Shown piece by piece: positions 44,649-53,266 of a stretch of 64,000 bases of DNA; the first letter of the stretch is position 1; every line of letters begins with the position of its first letter. Origin of the DNA: Deltaproteobacteria bacterium (lineage in GTDB: Bacteria > Myxococcota_A > Polyangia > GCA-2747355 > JADLHG01); the NCBI GenBank assembly GCA_020848905.1, contig JADLHG010000056.1:248001-312000 (forward strand), written 5' to 3'. The notes below the pieces were generated by a model. That model worked only from the letters and a program-made list of their open reading frames with translations. It was not told where the DNA came from and searched no databases. The position numbers and the translations under genes were made by a program.

Positions 44649-45726
44649 GGGTTCCTCCTCGGATCGGTACGGCCAGCATATCGGGCCAAGGGCGCGTGTC
44701 AATCGCCGGTCGGCGTGGTGCGCGCTTCTCGTGCTCCTCGGAACGTCCATGCCAAACGGTGCCTCCGCGAAGAAGAAGGGCCTGGTGGTGGTCGTCTACG
44801 GGGGCTTCGGCACGACGAGCCGTGCGCGTCTCTGGGGCCGGGTCCTCAAGGACAAGGGGCTCGACGCCTCGCGACCCGGTGAGAGCTTCTATCGCAAGCT
44901 GAAGCGCAACGTGCAGGCTCTCGAATCAGACGAGATCCCCGGCGCCGAGGTAGAGCTGAAGGTGGCCGGCAAGGTCTACCGGCTCAAGGCCGACCACGAG
45001 GGCCTTCTGCGGCTCGACCTGTCGGGCCCGCTTCCCGTCGGACATCACCCCGTATCCGCCGTGCTTCACGACGGGCGCCCCTATCGCGTGGAGGTGGGGC
45101 GCCTCTCTATCTGGCCCGCCTCCCCGGGGCTCGCGGTGGTGAGCGACGTGGACGACACGGTGCTCAAGACGGGGGTGACCAGGAAGACCCGCATGGTCTG
45201 GAAGGTGCTCACGCGGAGCGCGCAGGAGCTCGAGACCTATCCCGGCGCGCCGGCCCTCTATCGGGCGCTCGCCCGGCAGGCCTACCCGATCGTGTTCGTG
45301 TCGGGCAGCCCCGTGAACCTCTACAGCAAGCTGCGGGAGTTCTTCCGGCTGAAGCGCTTCCCTTCCGCGCCGCTCTTGCTGAAGAACCTCGGCACGAGCC
45401 CCGGCTCGGATGCCCTCCGCGACCAGCGCGCGTACAAGCTCCGCCGCATCGCAGAGGTGCTCGAGCTTCTCCCCGGCTACCGGGTGCTCCTCATCGGCGA
45501 CACCGGAGAATCGGACCCCGAGATCTACCGGGAGGTGAGCCGCCAGTACCCGCGCCGGGTCGCGGCCACGCTGATCCACCGGGTGACCGACGCCGTCGAC
45601 GGAGAGGCGCGCTACCGCGGGCAAGTGGTCTTCGCCGCCTACCCCGAGGCCCGCCGGCACTTGGTCGGCAGGCGCTTGCTGCCCGAGCCGTCGCCCGCCG
45701 AGGACGCGAGCGAGGAGGCGCGATGA
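44647..45726 (+). CDS. App1-family (DUF2183) phosphatase, exported
   Basis: A 359-residue protein from ATG 44647, because the only other in-frame starts are earlier (inside the divergent gene) or after the signal. A long N-region precedes a hydrophobic stretch (WCALLVLLGTSMPNGASA). The HAD-like motif SDVDDTVLKT gives the DxDxT catalytic site, with FVSGSP and GDTGESDPEIY as further motifs. Yeast App1 is a Mg-dependent phosphatidate phosphatase; the substrate here is unknown. Its last codons overlap the DUF4159 gene by 4 nt. Confidence 0.86.
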   Translation: MGSSSDRYGQHIGPRARVNRRSAWCALLVLLGTSMPNGASAKKKGLVVVVYGGFGTTSRARLWGRVLKDKGLDASRPGESFYRKLKRNVQALESDEIPGAEVELKVAGKVYRLKADHEGLLRLDLSGPLPVGHHPVSAVLHDGRPYRVEVGRLSIWPASPGLAVVSDVDDTVLKTGVTRKTRMVWKVLTRSAQELETYPGAPALYRALARQAYPIVFVSGSPVNLYSKLREFFRLKRFPSAPLLLKNLGTSPGSDALRDQRAYKLRRIAEVLELLPGYRVLLIGDTGESDPEIYREVSRQYPRRVAATLIHRVTDAVDGEARYRGQVVFAAYPEARRHLVGRRLLPEPSPAEDASEEAR

Positions 45727-46526
45727 GCGGGTCGCCGAGGCCGAAGCCAGGTAACTCGTCACCGCTCGGTCGGCGCGCCGTGCTGAAGCTCGGAGCCGCC
45801 TTGCCCATCGCGCTGTGGGGCGGCAGAGCCTTCGGCCTCGGCGCCAAGGCCAGGGTGCAGCTCGCGCAGCTCCGCTACGCGGGTGGCAACGCCACGCCCC
45901 GACCGACGGCGCTGGCGCGCCTGGCCTGGGAGGTGGAGAAGCGGACCAGCATCGACGTGGCGCCGGAAGTGGCCCAGGTGCGCGTGTCCGACCGCGCGCT
46001 CTTCGCCCATCCGCTCCTCTATCTGAGTGGCGATGCGGCCTTCGAGCCCTTTCCCGAGGCCGACGTGGCGCGGCTGCAGCGCTTCCTCATCTATGGTGGG
46101 ACGCTCCTCGTGGATGCCGCGGATCCGCATCCCGGCGGGCCCTTCGACCGCAGCGCCCGCCAGCTCGTGGCCGCGCTCTTTCCCGACCGCGGGCTGCAGG
46201 CAGTGAAGCCGCAGCACACCCTGCACCGCTCCTTCTACCTCCTCGAGCGCGCGGTGGGACGCGTCATGACCGCGCCCGCGCTCGAGGCGGTGGAGCGGGA
46301 TGGCCGCCTCGTGGTCATCTACTCGATGAACGACCTCGGAGGCGCGTGGGCCCGGGACAACTTCGGCCAGTGGGAGCACGGCGTCTACCCCGGCGGCGAG
46401 CGCCAGCGGGAGCTCGCCTTCCGCTGGGGGGTCAACGTGGTGATGTACGCCCTGTGCGACGACTACAAGGCCGACCAGGTCCACATCCCCTTCATTCTGA
46501 AGCGACGCAAGTGGCAGGTGAAGTGA
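45723..46526 (+). CDS. DUF4159 protein with twin-arginine-like signal
   Basis: A 267-residue protein. The N-terminus RRAVLKLGAALPIALWGG looks like a Tat signal. The body matches DUF4159: VQLAQLRYAGGNATPRP, HPLLYLSGDAAF, LQRFLIYGGTLLVDAAD, VVIYSMNDLGGAWARD and FRWGVNVVMYALCDDYK. The fold resembles class I amidotransferase-like domains and the family often sits beside vWA and MoxR genes; the exact role is unknown. It overlaps the App1 gene by 4 nt and the TPR gene follows 7 bp on, so the three form an operon. Confidence 0.85.
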   Translation: MSGSPRPKPGNSSPLGRRAVLKLGAALPIALWGGRAFGLGAKARVQLAQLRYAGGNATPRPTALARLAWEVEKRTSIDVAPEVAQVRVSDRALFAHPLLYLSGDAAFEPFPEADVARLQRFLIYGGTLLVDAADPHPGGPFDRSARQLVAALFPDRGLQAVKPQHTLHRSFYLLERAVGRVMTAPALEAVERDGRLVVIYSMNDLGGAWARDNFGQWEHGVYPGGERQRELAFRWGVNVVMYALCDDYKADQVHIPFILKRRKWQVK

Positions 46527-46533
46527 GGCGGTA

Positions 46534-47484
46534 ATGCGGCGCTTCCTTCGCTCCGTCCCCTTCCATGCGCTCGCGCTCGTCATCGCCCTTTCCCCCCTCG
46601 AGGCGTTCGCGCACCGGGCCCTTCCCGCGCAGCTCCGGGCGCTGAACCAGGCCATTTTGCGGCGGCCGCGAGACGTCCGGTTGCGCCTGGACCGCGCGTT
46701 CCTCTATGGACGGATGGGCGAGCATGCCCACGCGCTAGAGGACCTGGCGCGGGCGCGGCGCCTCGCCCCGAAGGATCGGGAGGTGGATCTGGCCACCGCG
46801 GAGTGCTACGCGGGGATGGGCCGGACGCGCGAGGCGGAACAGGCCCTGGCGCGCTTTTTCCAGCGAGGGCTCGGCACGGGGAGGGCCTTCGCGCTCCGGG
46901 CCCGTCTGCACGCGACGGCGGGGCGCCGCAAAGAGGCCGTTGCCGACTACGATCGCGCCATCCCGCTCGCGCCACAGCCCGAGCTCTACGTCGAGCGCGG
47001 GAGACTTCAGGAGGCGCAGGGCGAGCTCGCGGCGGCTGCAGCGGGCTACGCGGAGGGGCTGCGTCGGCTGGGCGGCGCGGTGGTCTTGCGCCTGGCGCTC
47101 GTGCGGGTGGAGGTCGCGCGTGGTGGCTTCGGGCGGGCCCGCGCGCTCGTGGAGGAGGTGCTGAAGAGCGTGCCCGTGCGGGCCGACTGGCTTCTGCGGC
47201 GGGCGGCCATCGCCGAGGCCGAGGGGCAGCGCGGGGCGGTGCTGGCCGACGTGAAAACGGCGGTGGTAGAGCTGGACGCGCTCCTCGCGACGCGCGCGAC
47301 CGCGTTCGGGTTCTACCGGCGGGCTCGCGCCAAGCTGGCCCTCGGCGACCGGTCCGGGGCGGTAGCCGATCTGCGAGCGGCGCTCGGCCTGGTGCCCGAC
47401 CACGCTGCGAGTCGCAAAGCCTTGCAGGCCGTCCAGGCCGGGGTGCCGCCTGACCTGCGGAGTCTGCTCGAGGACACCGACTGA
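46534..47484 (+). CDS. TPR-repeat protein with signal peptide
   Basis: A 316-residue protein with signal peptide (FHALALVIALSPLEAFA). TPR units with the usual small/large helix pattern cover about 35-310 (LRLDRAFLYGRMGEHAHALEDLARARRLAPKD, LHATAGRRKEAVADYDRAIPLAPQ, YRRARAKLALGDRSGAVADLRAALGLVPDH). A scaffold for protein-protein contacts in the periplasm is inferred. Last of the App1-DUF4159-TPR operon. Confidence 0.85.
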   Translation: MRRFLRSVPFHALALVIALSPLEAFAHRALPAQLRALNQAILRRPRDVRLRLDRAFLYGRMGEHAHALEDLARARRLAPKDREVDLATAECYAGMGRTREAEQALARFFQRGLGTGRAFALRARLHATAGRRKEAVADYDRAIPLAPQPELYVERGRLQEAQGELAAAAAGYAEGLRRLGGAVVLRLALVRVEVARGGFGRARALVEEVLKSVPVRADWLLRRAAIAEAEGQRGAVLADVKTAVVELDALLATRATAFGFYRRARAKLALGDRSGAVADLRAALGLVPDHAASRKALQAVQAGVPPDLRSLLEDTD

Positions 47485-47782
47485 TCGGGGTGGACCGCGT
47501 TCTTTGCCATTGACGTGTGTAATTAGAACTTCATATTTACTGTCGCTTATAAAAAAGGGGCTACCTCCTCCCCGCAGGATCCATTACAGTCGGGTCATCT
47601 TCTAAATCCCCCGGCGGAGGCCCTTGGGCGATGCGCAGACCGCATTCCAATCGAAGCTGCACGAAGGGCCTCGGCGGCGCAGCTCGGGGAAAGCGCGGGC
47701 CGCAGGGATCTCCTGCGACGATTGTCCAATCCGTATTGCGTAAGTCGGAATACGTCATGCGCCGCAGCTTGGAGCGGATGTC
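47485..47782. other. 298-bp gap with A+T-rich patch and long inverted repeat
   Basis: No gene is recognised. Bases about 47508-47556 are strikingly A+T-rich for this genome. TTGACG (47510-47515) and a TATTTA/CATATT-type -10 (47532-47539) are promoter-like. Downstream, GAGGCCCTT (47617-47625) and AAGGGCCTC (47664-47672) form a 9-bp stem with a 38-nt loop, and a further repeat (CGTATT 47732-47737 / AATACG 47749-47754) precedes the next start. An mRNA leader, riboregulator or small RNA is possible; nothing proves it. Confidence 0.45.
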
Positions 47783-48730
47783 GTGAGAGCTTCCCGCGCG
47801 CTGCCGGCCGCCCTCCTGGGTTTCCTCGTCCTCCTGGGCGAGGTGCCGGAGGGGGCGCAGGCGCGCGGACCCGTGGAGGCCTCCGCCGCTCTCGACGACG
47901 ACGAGGGGGAGGCGGACGAAGACGCGGCCGAGCCCGCGTCGGGCGGGCAGGACGCGAGGCCGGCGGACCCCCCGGCGGCGGACGAAGCCTCCGGGGCCGA
48001 CGAGGACGACGAGACGCCGCCTCCCGAGCTGCACCGGGTGCGCGCGGGCGAGACCTGGGGCAGCCTCGCGCGACGGCACCGGATGAAGCCTGCGGCGCTG
48101 CGTCGGCTGAACCCCGAGCTGGACACGCTCCGTCCTGGCGCGCGGATCCGGGTGCCGGGCCGACTCTACCCCCCGGGACGGGTGCGGTACCCGCTGACGA
48201 GCGGTCCGGGCTACCTCGTGCACAAGCCGGAGCGGGCCTTCGGGACGCGGACCACGGTCAGCGCCCTCCGTCGGGCCTTCGCCGCGCATCACGCGCGGTT
48301 TCCCCAGGCTCCGCCGCTCTACGTGCACGACCTCAGCAAGCGGGGCGGGGGTCGCCTCCGGCCGCACCGCTCGCATCGGACGGGCCGAGACGTGGACATC
48401 TGGCTCCCGCTCCGGCGCCCCACCGCCTCCCGGCGCGGGGCGGCGACGGCCAAGACGCTGCATCTCGAGCGCACCTGGTTTCTCGTGCGAGCGCTCGTGC
48501 GCACTGGGGCGGTGGAGATGATCTTCCTCGACTACGGACTACAGCGCGCGCTCTTCGGCTACGCGCGGGCGCACGGGGCGAGCGCCGAGGAGCTCTCGAA
48601 GATCTTCGAGTACCCGAAGCGGCGGCGCCGCGGGGGCCGTTACTTCAGCGTGCTGAACCACGAGCGCGGCCATCGGGACCACCTGCACGTGCGCTTCCGC
48701 CCCGACCGCCGGGCCGTGCCCACGACCTGA
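47783..48730 (+). CDS. LysM protein with MepA-like (M74) murein endopeptidase domain, copy 2
   Basis: A 315-residue protein; GTG start. A signal (LLGFLVLLGEVPEGAQA) is followed by a long acidic, low-complexity linker (about 35-85, DDDEGEADEDAAEPAS and similar), one LysM module (HRVRAGETWGSLARRHRMKPAALRRLNPE) and the endopeptidase domain with PHRSHRTGRDVDI and GHRDHLHVRF. It is paralogous to the gene at 19851-20843 (shared SGPGY, ERAFGT, HLERTWFL), but has one LysM instead of two and the extra linker. Periplasmic murein cutting inferred. Confidence 0.88.
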   Translation: MRASRALPAALLGFLVLLGEVPEGAQARGPVEASAALDDDEGEADEDAAEPASGGQDARPADPPAADEASGADEDDETPPPELHRVRAGETWGSLARRHRMKPAALRRLNPELDTLRPGARIRVPGRLYPPGRVRYPLTSGPGYLVHKPERAFGTRTTVSALRRAFAAHHARFPQAPPLYVHDLSKRGGGRLRPHRSHRTGRDVDIWLPLRRPTASRRGAATAKTLHLERTWFLVRALVRTGAVEMIFLDYGLQRALFGYARAHGASAEELSKIFEYPKRRRRGGRYFSVLNHERGHRDHLHVRFRPDRRAVPTT

Positions 48731-48782
48731 TCCTGGCGGGCGAGTCTGCGCCGTGCCCGCGGGCCGCAGGAGACGTGTCCGG

Positions 48783-49544
48783 ATGACCACCACCGCTTCG
48801 CTCGAGCGCCTGGCGGAACTCCTGCGCCGGGCGCAGCGCGTGCTGGTCTTCACGGGCGCGGGCCTCTCCACCGGGAGCGGGATCCCCGACTACCGCGGCC
48901 CGCAGGGGGTCTGGCAGACGCGACAGCCGGTCTACTACGACGACTTCGTGGCCCGCGAGGCGGCCCGCCTCGAGTACTGGGAGTACAAGCTGGAGGGCTG
49001 GCGGGACTTTCGTGACGCGCAGCCGAACGCCGCGCACCGGGCGATCGTGGAGCTCGAGCGAGCCGGAGCGCTCGAGGCGGTGGTGACGCAGAACATCGAC
49101 GGACTCCACGCGCGCGCCGGGACGAGTCCGGAGAGGCTCGTGGAGCTGCACGGCACGAATCTGGAGGTGGAGTGCCTGGCGTGCGGCGGCCGCAGCGACC
49201 CGGCGCCGCACTTCGAGGCCTTCGCCCGGGAGCGGCGCGTCCCGCGTTGCGCCTGCGGTGGGGTGCTCAAGCCGGCGACGATCATGTTCGGCCAGCGGCT
49301 GCGTCCGGAGACGCTCGAGCGCGCGATGCTCGCGGCGGAGCGGGCGGACCTCGTGGTGGCGCTCGGTTCGACCCTGTCCGTCTACCCGGCGGCCTCGGTG
49401 CCGCTCGTGGCGGCGGAGCGGGGGGTGCCGTACGTGGTGGTGAACCGCGGGCCCACCGACCACGACGGCCTGGCGCAGCTCACCTTGCGGCTCGAGGGGG
49501 ACGTGACCGAGCTCTTCCCCGAGGCCGTGGCGGCCCGCGGCTGA
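48783..49544 (+). CDS. Sirtuin (Sir2-family) NAD-dependent deacylase
   Basis: A 253-residue protein from ATG 48783. All core motifs are present: GAGLSTGSGIPDYRG (NAD binding), TQNIDGLH, the catalytic His in LHGT, the zinc site C-x2-C...C-x-C (CLAC, CAC) and GSTLSVYPAA. The PDYRGPQGVWQ segment resembles SIRT6/7-like (class IV) sirtuins more than SIRT5-like desuccinylases. It removes acyl groups from protein lysines, cytoplasmic. Follows the LysM gene with a 52-bp gap. Confidence 0.92.
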   Translation: MTTTASLERLAELLRRAQRVLVFTGAGLSTGSGIPDYRGPQGVWQTRQPVYYDDFVAREAARLEYWEYKLEGWRDFRDAQPNAAHRAIVELERAGALEAVVTQNIDGLHARAGTSPERLVELHGTNLEVECLACGGRSDPAPHFEAFARERRVPRCACGGVLKPATIMFGQRLRPETLERAMLAAERADLVVALGSTLSVYPAASVPLVAAERGVPYVVVNRGPTDHDGLAQLTLRLEGDVTELFPEAVAARG

Positions 49545-49550
49545 CCGGCG

Positions 49551-50399
49551 CTACTCCGCGACCCCGAAGAAGCCCAGGGCCTCCTGACAGAAGCGATCGG
49601 GCATTTCGAACATCATGGCGTGCCCGCAGCTCGGAAAGACCACGAGGCGCGAGCCGGCGATGGTCCGCTGGAGCTGTTCGCCCAGCACCGGGGGGAAGAG
49701 CGCGTCCTTCTCGCCCCAGAGGATGAGCGTCGGGGCCTTCACCTGCGCGATCTCGGGGGCCAGCCAGGCCGGCTGGTGACAGGCGAGGATCCCACGGTGC
49801 ATCGCGCGTCGCGCGACGGGGGTGTTCATGTGCGCGTACATCACGTCGATCTCCTCGTCGGAGGCCGAGCGCGGATCGAAGTAGACGTCCTTGCGCATGA
49901 AGTCGGCGAGGATCGGGCGGCGGTACAGGTAGCGCAGGAGGAAATAGCCGAGGCCCGGCACCACGGCGAGTCGCCCCTTGAGCGGCAGGTCGAAGGGGAA
50001 GCAGACGGAGTCCACGAGCACCAGCTGCTCCACGCGCTCCGGAAAGCGGGCCGCCAGGAGCATCGAGATCCCTCCGCCCATCGATTGGCCGACGACGCGG
50101 GCTCTCGGGATGCCGAGCGCCGTGAGGAAATCGGCGACGACCTGCGCCTGGTCGAGCAGGTGCATCGAGAAGCCGTCCGGCTTCTCGGAATACCCGTGAC
50201 CGGGCAGGTCCGGCATGATCAGCCGGAAGTGCCGGCCGAGCGCGGGCCGCACCTTCTGCCAGACGTAGGTAGAGGCTAGGAGCCCGTGCAACAGGAGGAG
50301 CGGCGGGCCGTCGGGGCGCCCGTCCTCGACGTAGTGGAGGTGCAGGCCGCCGGCTTGAATGTGGCGGCCGGGGGGCGGTGGGAGCTCAAAGCGTGTCAT
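49551..50399 (-). CDS. Alpha/beta hydrolase
   Basis: A 282-residue protein. The alpha/beta hydrolase fold is marked by LLLLHGLLAS (oxyanion), the nucleophile elbow GQSMGGG (Ser106), an acid near WGEKDALF and the His in SCGHAMMFE. Substrates of this family (esters, haloalkanes, lipids) cannot be assigned. It is the last of a minus-strand set with the amidase (21-bp gap), reductase and ferredoxin genes. No signal peptide. Confidence 0.88.
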   Translation of the reverse strand: MTRFELPPPPGRHIQAGGLHLHYVEDGRPDGPPLLLLHGLLASTYVWQKVRPALGRHFRLIMPDLPGHGYSEKPDGFSMHLLDQAQVVADFLTALGIPRARVVGQSMGGGISMLLAARFPERVEQLVLVDSVCFPFDLPLKGRLAVVPGLGYFLLRYLYRRPILADFMRKDVYFDPRSASDEEIDVMYAHMNTPVARRAMHRGILACHQPAWLAPEIAQVKAPTLILWGEKDALFPPVLGEQLQRTIAGSRLVVFPSCGHAMMFEMPDRFCQEALGFFGVAE

Positions 50400-50420
50400 G
50401 GCGGATCCTCTGCGGCGTGC

Positions 50421-51863
50421 TCAGGAGACGAGCCCGAGGGGCGGTTGCCAGCCCCCGAGGGACTCCTCGAGCGCGAGCGCGGTGGCGATCGTGACGTGGT
50501 CCTGGCCGTGCCCGCCCACGACCTGCACTCCGAGCGGGATGCCGCGGGGGGAGAGCCCGGTGGGCACGGCCGTGGCGGGAAGCTCCATCACGTTGAAGAT
50601 CGCGGTGTAGAGCCAATCCATCGGGAAGGCGAGCGGGACGTTGTGCCGCGGCGCGGGGCGCGGGTACGTGGGCAGGAGGAGCACGGACCCGTCGGAGAAG
50701 AGGGCGTCCAGCTCGGCGCGGAGCGCGCGCCCCTCGGCCTGATGCGCGGCGAGCTGCTTGTCGGACGCCTTGGCGGCCTTCTCGGTCAGGGCCATGAGCA
50801 ACGCGGGGAGCGTGTGGCGGCTGCGACGGAGCGCCCAGCGCACGAGCTCGCGTCCGAGCGGGGGCGGCGCTCCGTCCCCGATCAGCTCGTGGAAGGTGGG
50901 TCCCTCCACGGCCGCGAGCATCCCCGAGTAGATCTGGAGCGCCCGGGCGAGGCGACGCGAGCCGAAGGGCTCCACGATGGCGCCGCGCTCCTCCAGCGCG
51001 CGACCGGCGCGCGTGACGGCCTCGCGCAATGCGGTGGTGGGCCGGCTCGGTAGCCCCCCGAGCTGGTCGCACAGCCAGACGCGGCGGCCGCGAAACGTGA
51101 CCTCGTCGGGCTCCCCGAGCGGCAAGGACGCCACCTCCGGCGAGCCGTCGGGCCCCGCTACGACGCGGAGAAGGGGCATCAGGTCCTTGGCCGTACGGCT
51201 CAGGGGTCCCGCCACGCAGTAGGCGTTGATCGCCCCGAAGCAGGGCGGGTAGTGCCCGGCCAGCGGCACGAGGCGCGCCGTGGGTTTGTGGCCGAAGATG
51301 CCGCAGAAGAAGGCGGGCAGCCGGATGGATCCGCCGATGTCGGTGCCGATGCCGAAGGGGGAGGCGGCGGCGCCGATCAACGCGGCCTCGCCGCCGCTGC
51401 TGCCTCCGCAGGTCCGGCCCTGATCGTACGGGTTGGTCGTTCGCCCGTAGACCCGGTTATAGGACTCGATCCACATCGCCATCTCCGGCACGTTGGAGAC
51501 GCCGAGAGGGATCGCGCCCGCCGTTCGCGTGCGCGTCACCGTGGTGGCGTCGGCGGTCGGCCGCACGTCGCGCCGGTAGACGGACCCGGCGGTGTTCGGG
51601 CAGCCCGCCAGCGCGAAGGTCTCCTTCACCGTGCAGGGGACGCCGTGGAGGGGGCCGAGAAGCTCGCCCCGCTGGCGAGCGGCGTCGGCCGCGCGCGCCT
51701 CGCTGCGGGCCGCGTCGAACCGCTGGACCACGAGCGCGTTCAGCACGGGGTTCACGCGCTGGATCTGCTCGATGTGCGCCTCGACGAGCTCGGCCGAGGA
51801 GAGCTCCCCCGCGCGTACCAAGCGGGCCTGCGCGAGGGCGCCCTGGCGAAGTACGGAGTGCAT
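50421..51863 (-). CDS. Amidase-signature family enzyme (FAAH-like spacing)
   Basis: A 480-residue protein. The Ser-cisSer-Lys triad is Lys80 (PCTVKE), Ser155 (CGGSSGGE) and Ser179 (GGSIRLP). The spacings (75 and 24 residues) equal those of fatty-acid amide hydrolase. Amidase-signature enzymes cleave carboxamides; the FAAH-like spacing and the neighbouring reductase hint at lipid amides, which is inference. ATG 51863. It lies 37 bp after the reductase gene. Confidence 0.9.
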   Translation of the reverse strand: MHSVLRQGALAQARLVRAGELSSAELVEAHIEQIQRVNPVLNALVVQRFDAARSEARAADAARQRGELLGPLHGVPCTVKETFALAGCPNTAGSVYRRDVRPTADATTVTRTRTAGAIPLGVSNVPEMAMWIESYNRVYGRTTNPYDQGRTCGGSSGGEAALIGAAASPFGIGTDIGGSIRLPAFFCGIFGHKPTARLVPLAGHYPPCFGAINAYCVAGPLSRTAKDLMPLLRVVAGPDGSPEVASLPLGEPDEVTFRGRRVWLCDQLGGLPSRPTTALREAVTRAGRALEERGAIVEPFGSRRLARALQIYSGMLAAVEGPTFHELIGDGAPPPLGRELVRWALRRSRHTLPALLMALTEKAAKASDKQLAAHQAEGRALRAELDALFSDGSVLLLPTYPRPAPRHNVPLAFPMDWLYTAIFNVMELPATAVPTGLSPRGIPLGVQVVGGHGQDHVTIATALALEESLGGWQPPLGLVS

Positions 51864-51900
51864 GGCAGGTCCCCTTGTCTGGGCCGTCGCTCGATAGCGA

Positions 51901-52692
51901 CTACCCGGTGATCGTCTCGGCGCCGTCCACGAAGATGGTGTTTCCCGTGATCCATCCCGCCTCGGGGCGGCTGAGCGCGGCGATCGCTCCGGCCACGTCC
52001 TCGGGCCGGGTGAGGCGACCGCGGGGGTGTCGCGCGAGGGCCTGCTGGATCATCTGCTCGTTGCCGGGGATCTTGCGTAGCGCGGGGGTGTCCGTGACGC
52101 CCGCGAGGAGGGCGTTCACGCCGATCCCGAGCGGGCCAAGCTCCACCGCGAGCTGCCGGCAGTGGCTCTCGAGCGCGCACTTGGCCGCGCTGACCGCGCC
52201 GTAGGACTTCCAGATCACGCGCGAGCCCGCGCTGGTCATGGCGAAGATCCGGCCCCCGGCGCGCATCAGCTTCCGCGCGACCAGCTCCTGCGACCAGTAG
52301 ACCAGACTGTGGGCCATCACGTTCAAGGTCATGTCCATCGAGAGCTGATCGATGCGCTCCTTCGGGCCGTCGGCGACGAAGGGCTTGAGCGTGCCGAAGG
52401 CCAGGCTGTGCATGAGCACCCGCACCTGGTCCGTCTCTCCGATGCGCGCGCCGATCGCGTCGAGGACGCTCGCGCGTTTCTCGGGGTCGGCGGCGTTGAC
52501 GTTGAAGAACTGCGCCTGGCGCCCGGCCGCCTCGATGCGTGCCACGATGCCGGCCACCTGCGCCTCGGCCGACCTCCGGTCCAGGTGCACCCCGAAGATG
52601 TTGAAGCCTTCCTCGGCCAGCCTGAGGGAGGTGGCCTCGCCGAAGCCGCTCGAGGCGCCGAGGATCAAGGCCCAGTCGTTGGTTTCCGTCAT
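51901..52692 (-). CDS. Short-chain dehydrogenase, FabL-type enoyl-ACP reductase
   Basis: A 263-residue SDR protein from ATG 52692. The cofactor motif is GASSGFGEA; the active site is SYGAVSAAKCALES, a Yx6K spacing seen in enoyl-ACP reductases (FabI/FabL), not the Yx3K of ordinary SDRs, and the helix that follows (SAAKCALESHCRQLAVEL) resembles FabL. The ends of the fold (TDTPALRKIPGN, GRLTRPEDVAGAIAAL, WITGNTIFVDGAE) fit the same group. It probably reduces an enoyl-thioester in lipid synthesis. The ferredoxin gene lies 127 bp upstream. Confidence 0.84.
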   Translation of the reverse strand: MTETNDWALILGASSGFGEATSLRLAEEGFNIFGVHLDRRSAEAQVAGIVARIEAAGRQAQFFNVNAADPEKRASVLDAIGARIGETDQVRVLMHSLAFGTLKPFVADGPKERIDQLSMDMTLNVMAHSLVYWSQELVARKLMRAGGRIFAMTSAGSRVIWKSYGAVSAAKCALESHCRQLAVELGPLGIGVNALLAGVTDTPALRKIPGNEQMIQQALARHPRGRLTRPEDVAGAIAALSRPEAGWITGNTIFVDGAETITG

Positions 52693-52819
52693 GCCTCTCC
52701 GCTCGCTGCGATCACGGACGCCTTCTATCACGCCCCCGCCGTGGCTGGCCAGCCGCCGGCGCGCAGCGGCCGGGCACGCCGCGCGGGCCGCCGGGGGCGC
52801 GCGACCCGGTCGGTGTTCT

Positions 52820-53179
52820 CTAGCGCTTCGCGAGGTGGCGTCGCCACGCGGCGAGGTGCCAGTCGATGAGCTTCGGCACGTCCTCGGGGCGCACACCGCT
52901 CTCCATCCGCAGGTCGGGGTGCTTGCGTTCGAGCATCAGCGCCAGCATCGCCTGGTCGTTCCGGCGGCCGTCGCGCCACCTTTCCACCGCCAGGTTCGGC
53001 CCTCTGAAGCAGCGACCGAAGCAGCTGTGGCTCGCGAGCGCCACCTCCGCCTCGAGGCCCTGGGCTCGAATGTGCTCCCGGGCCGCGGCTTCGAGGCGTC
53101 CGGCGTAGCCGCCGCAGCTCTGCCCCGAGCAGATGCGGAGCACCAGGCCGTCTCGGATGGGTGGGGGATCGTCGGACAT
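52820..53179 (-). CDS. Thioredoxin-like [2Fe-2S] ferredoxin
   Basis: A 119-residue protein from ATG 53179. The four cluster ligands are Cys17-x4-Cys22 and Cys53-x3-Cys57 (RICSGQSCGG, HSCFGRCFRG), the NuoE/thioredoxin-like ferredoxin pattern. It probably passes single electrons to an unknown partner. It is the first gene of the minus-strand set with the reductase, amidase and hydrolase. Confidence 0.88.
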   Translation of the reverse strand: MSDDPPPIRDGLVLRICSGQSCGGYAGRLEAAAREHIRAQGLEAEVALASHSCFGRCFRGPNLAVERWRDGRRNDQAMLALMLERKHPDLRMESGVRPEDVPKLIDWHLAAWRRHLAKR

Positions 53180-53266
53180 GGAGGTCGGCCGAGTCGCGTC
53201 GGCCTCTTGGCGTTTGATGACACGGTCGCGGTAGGATGTCCACACTTCCACCTTCGAGAGGCTCCA

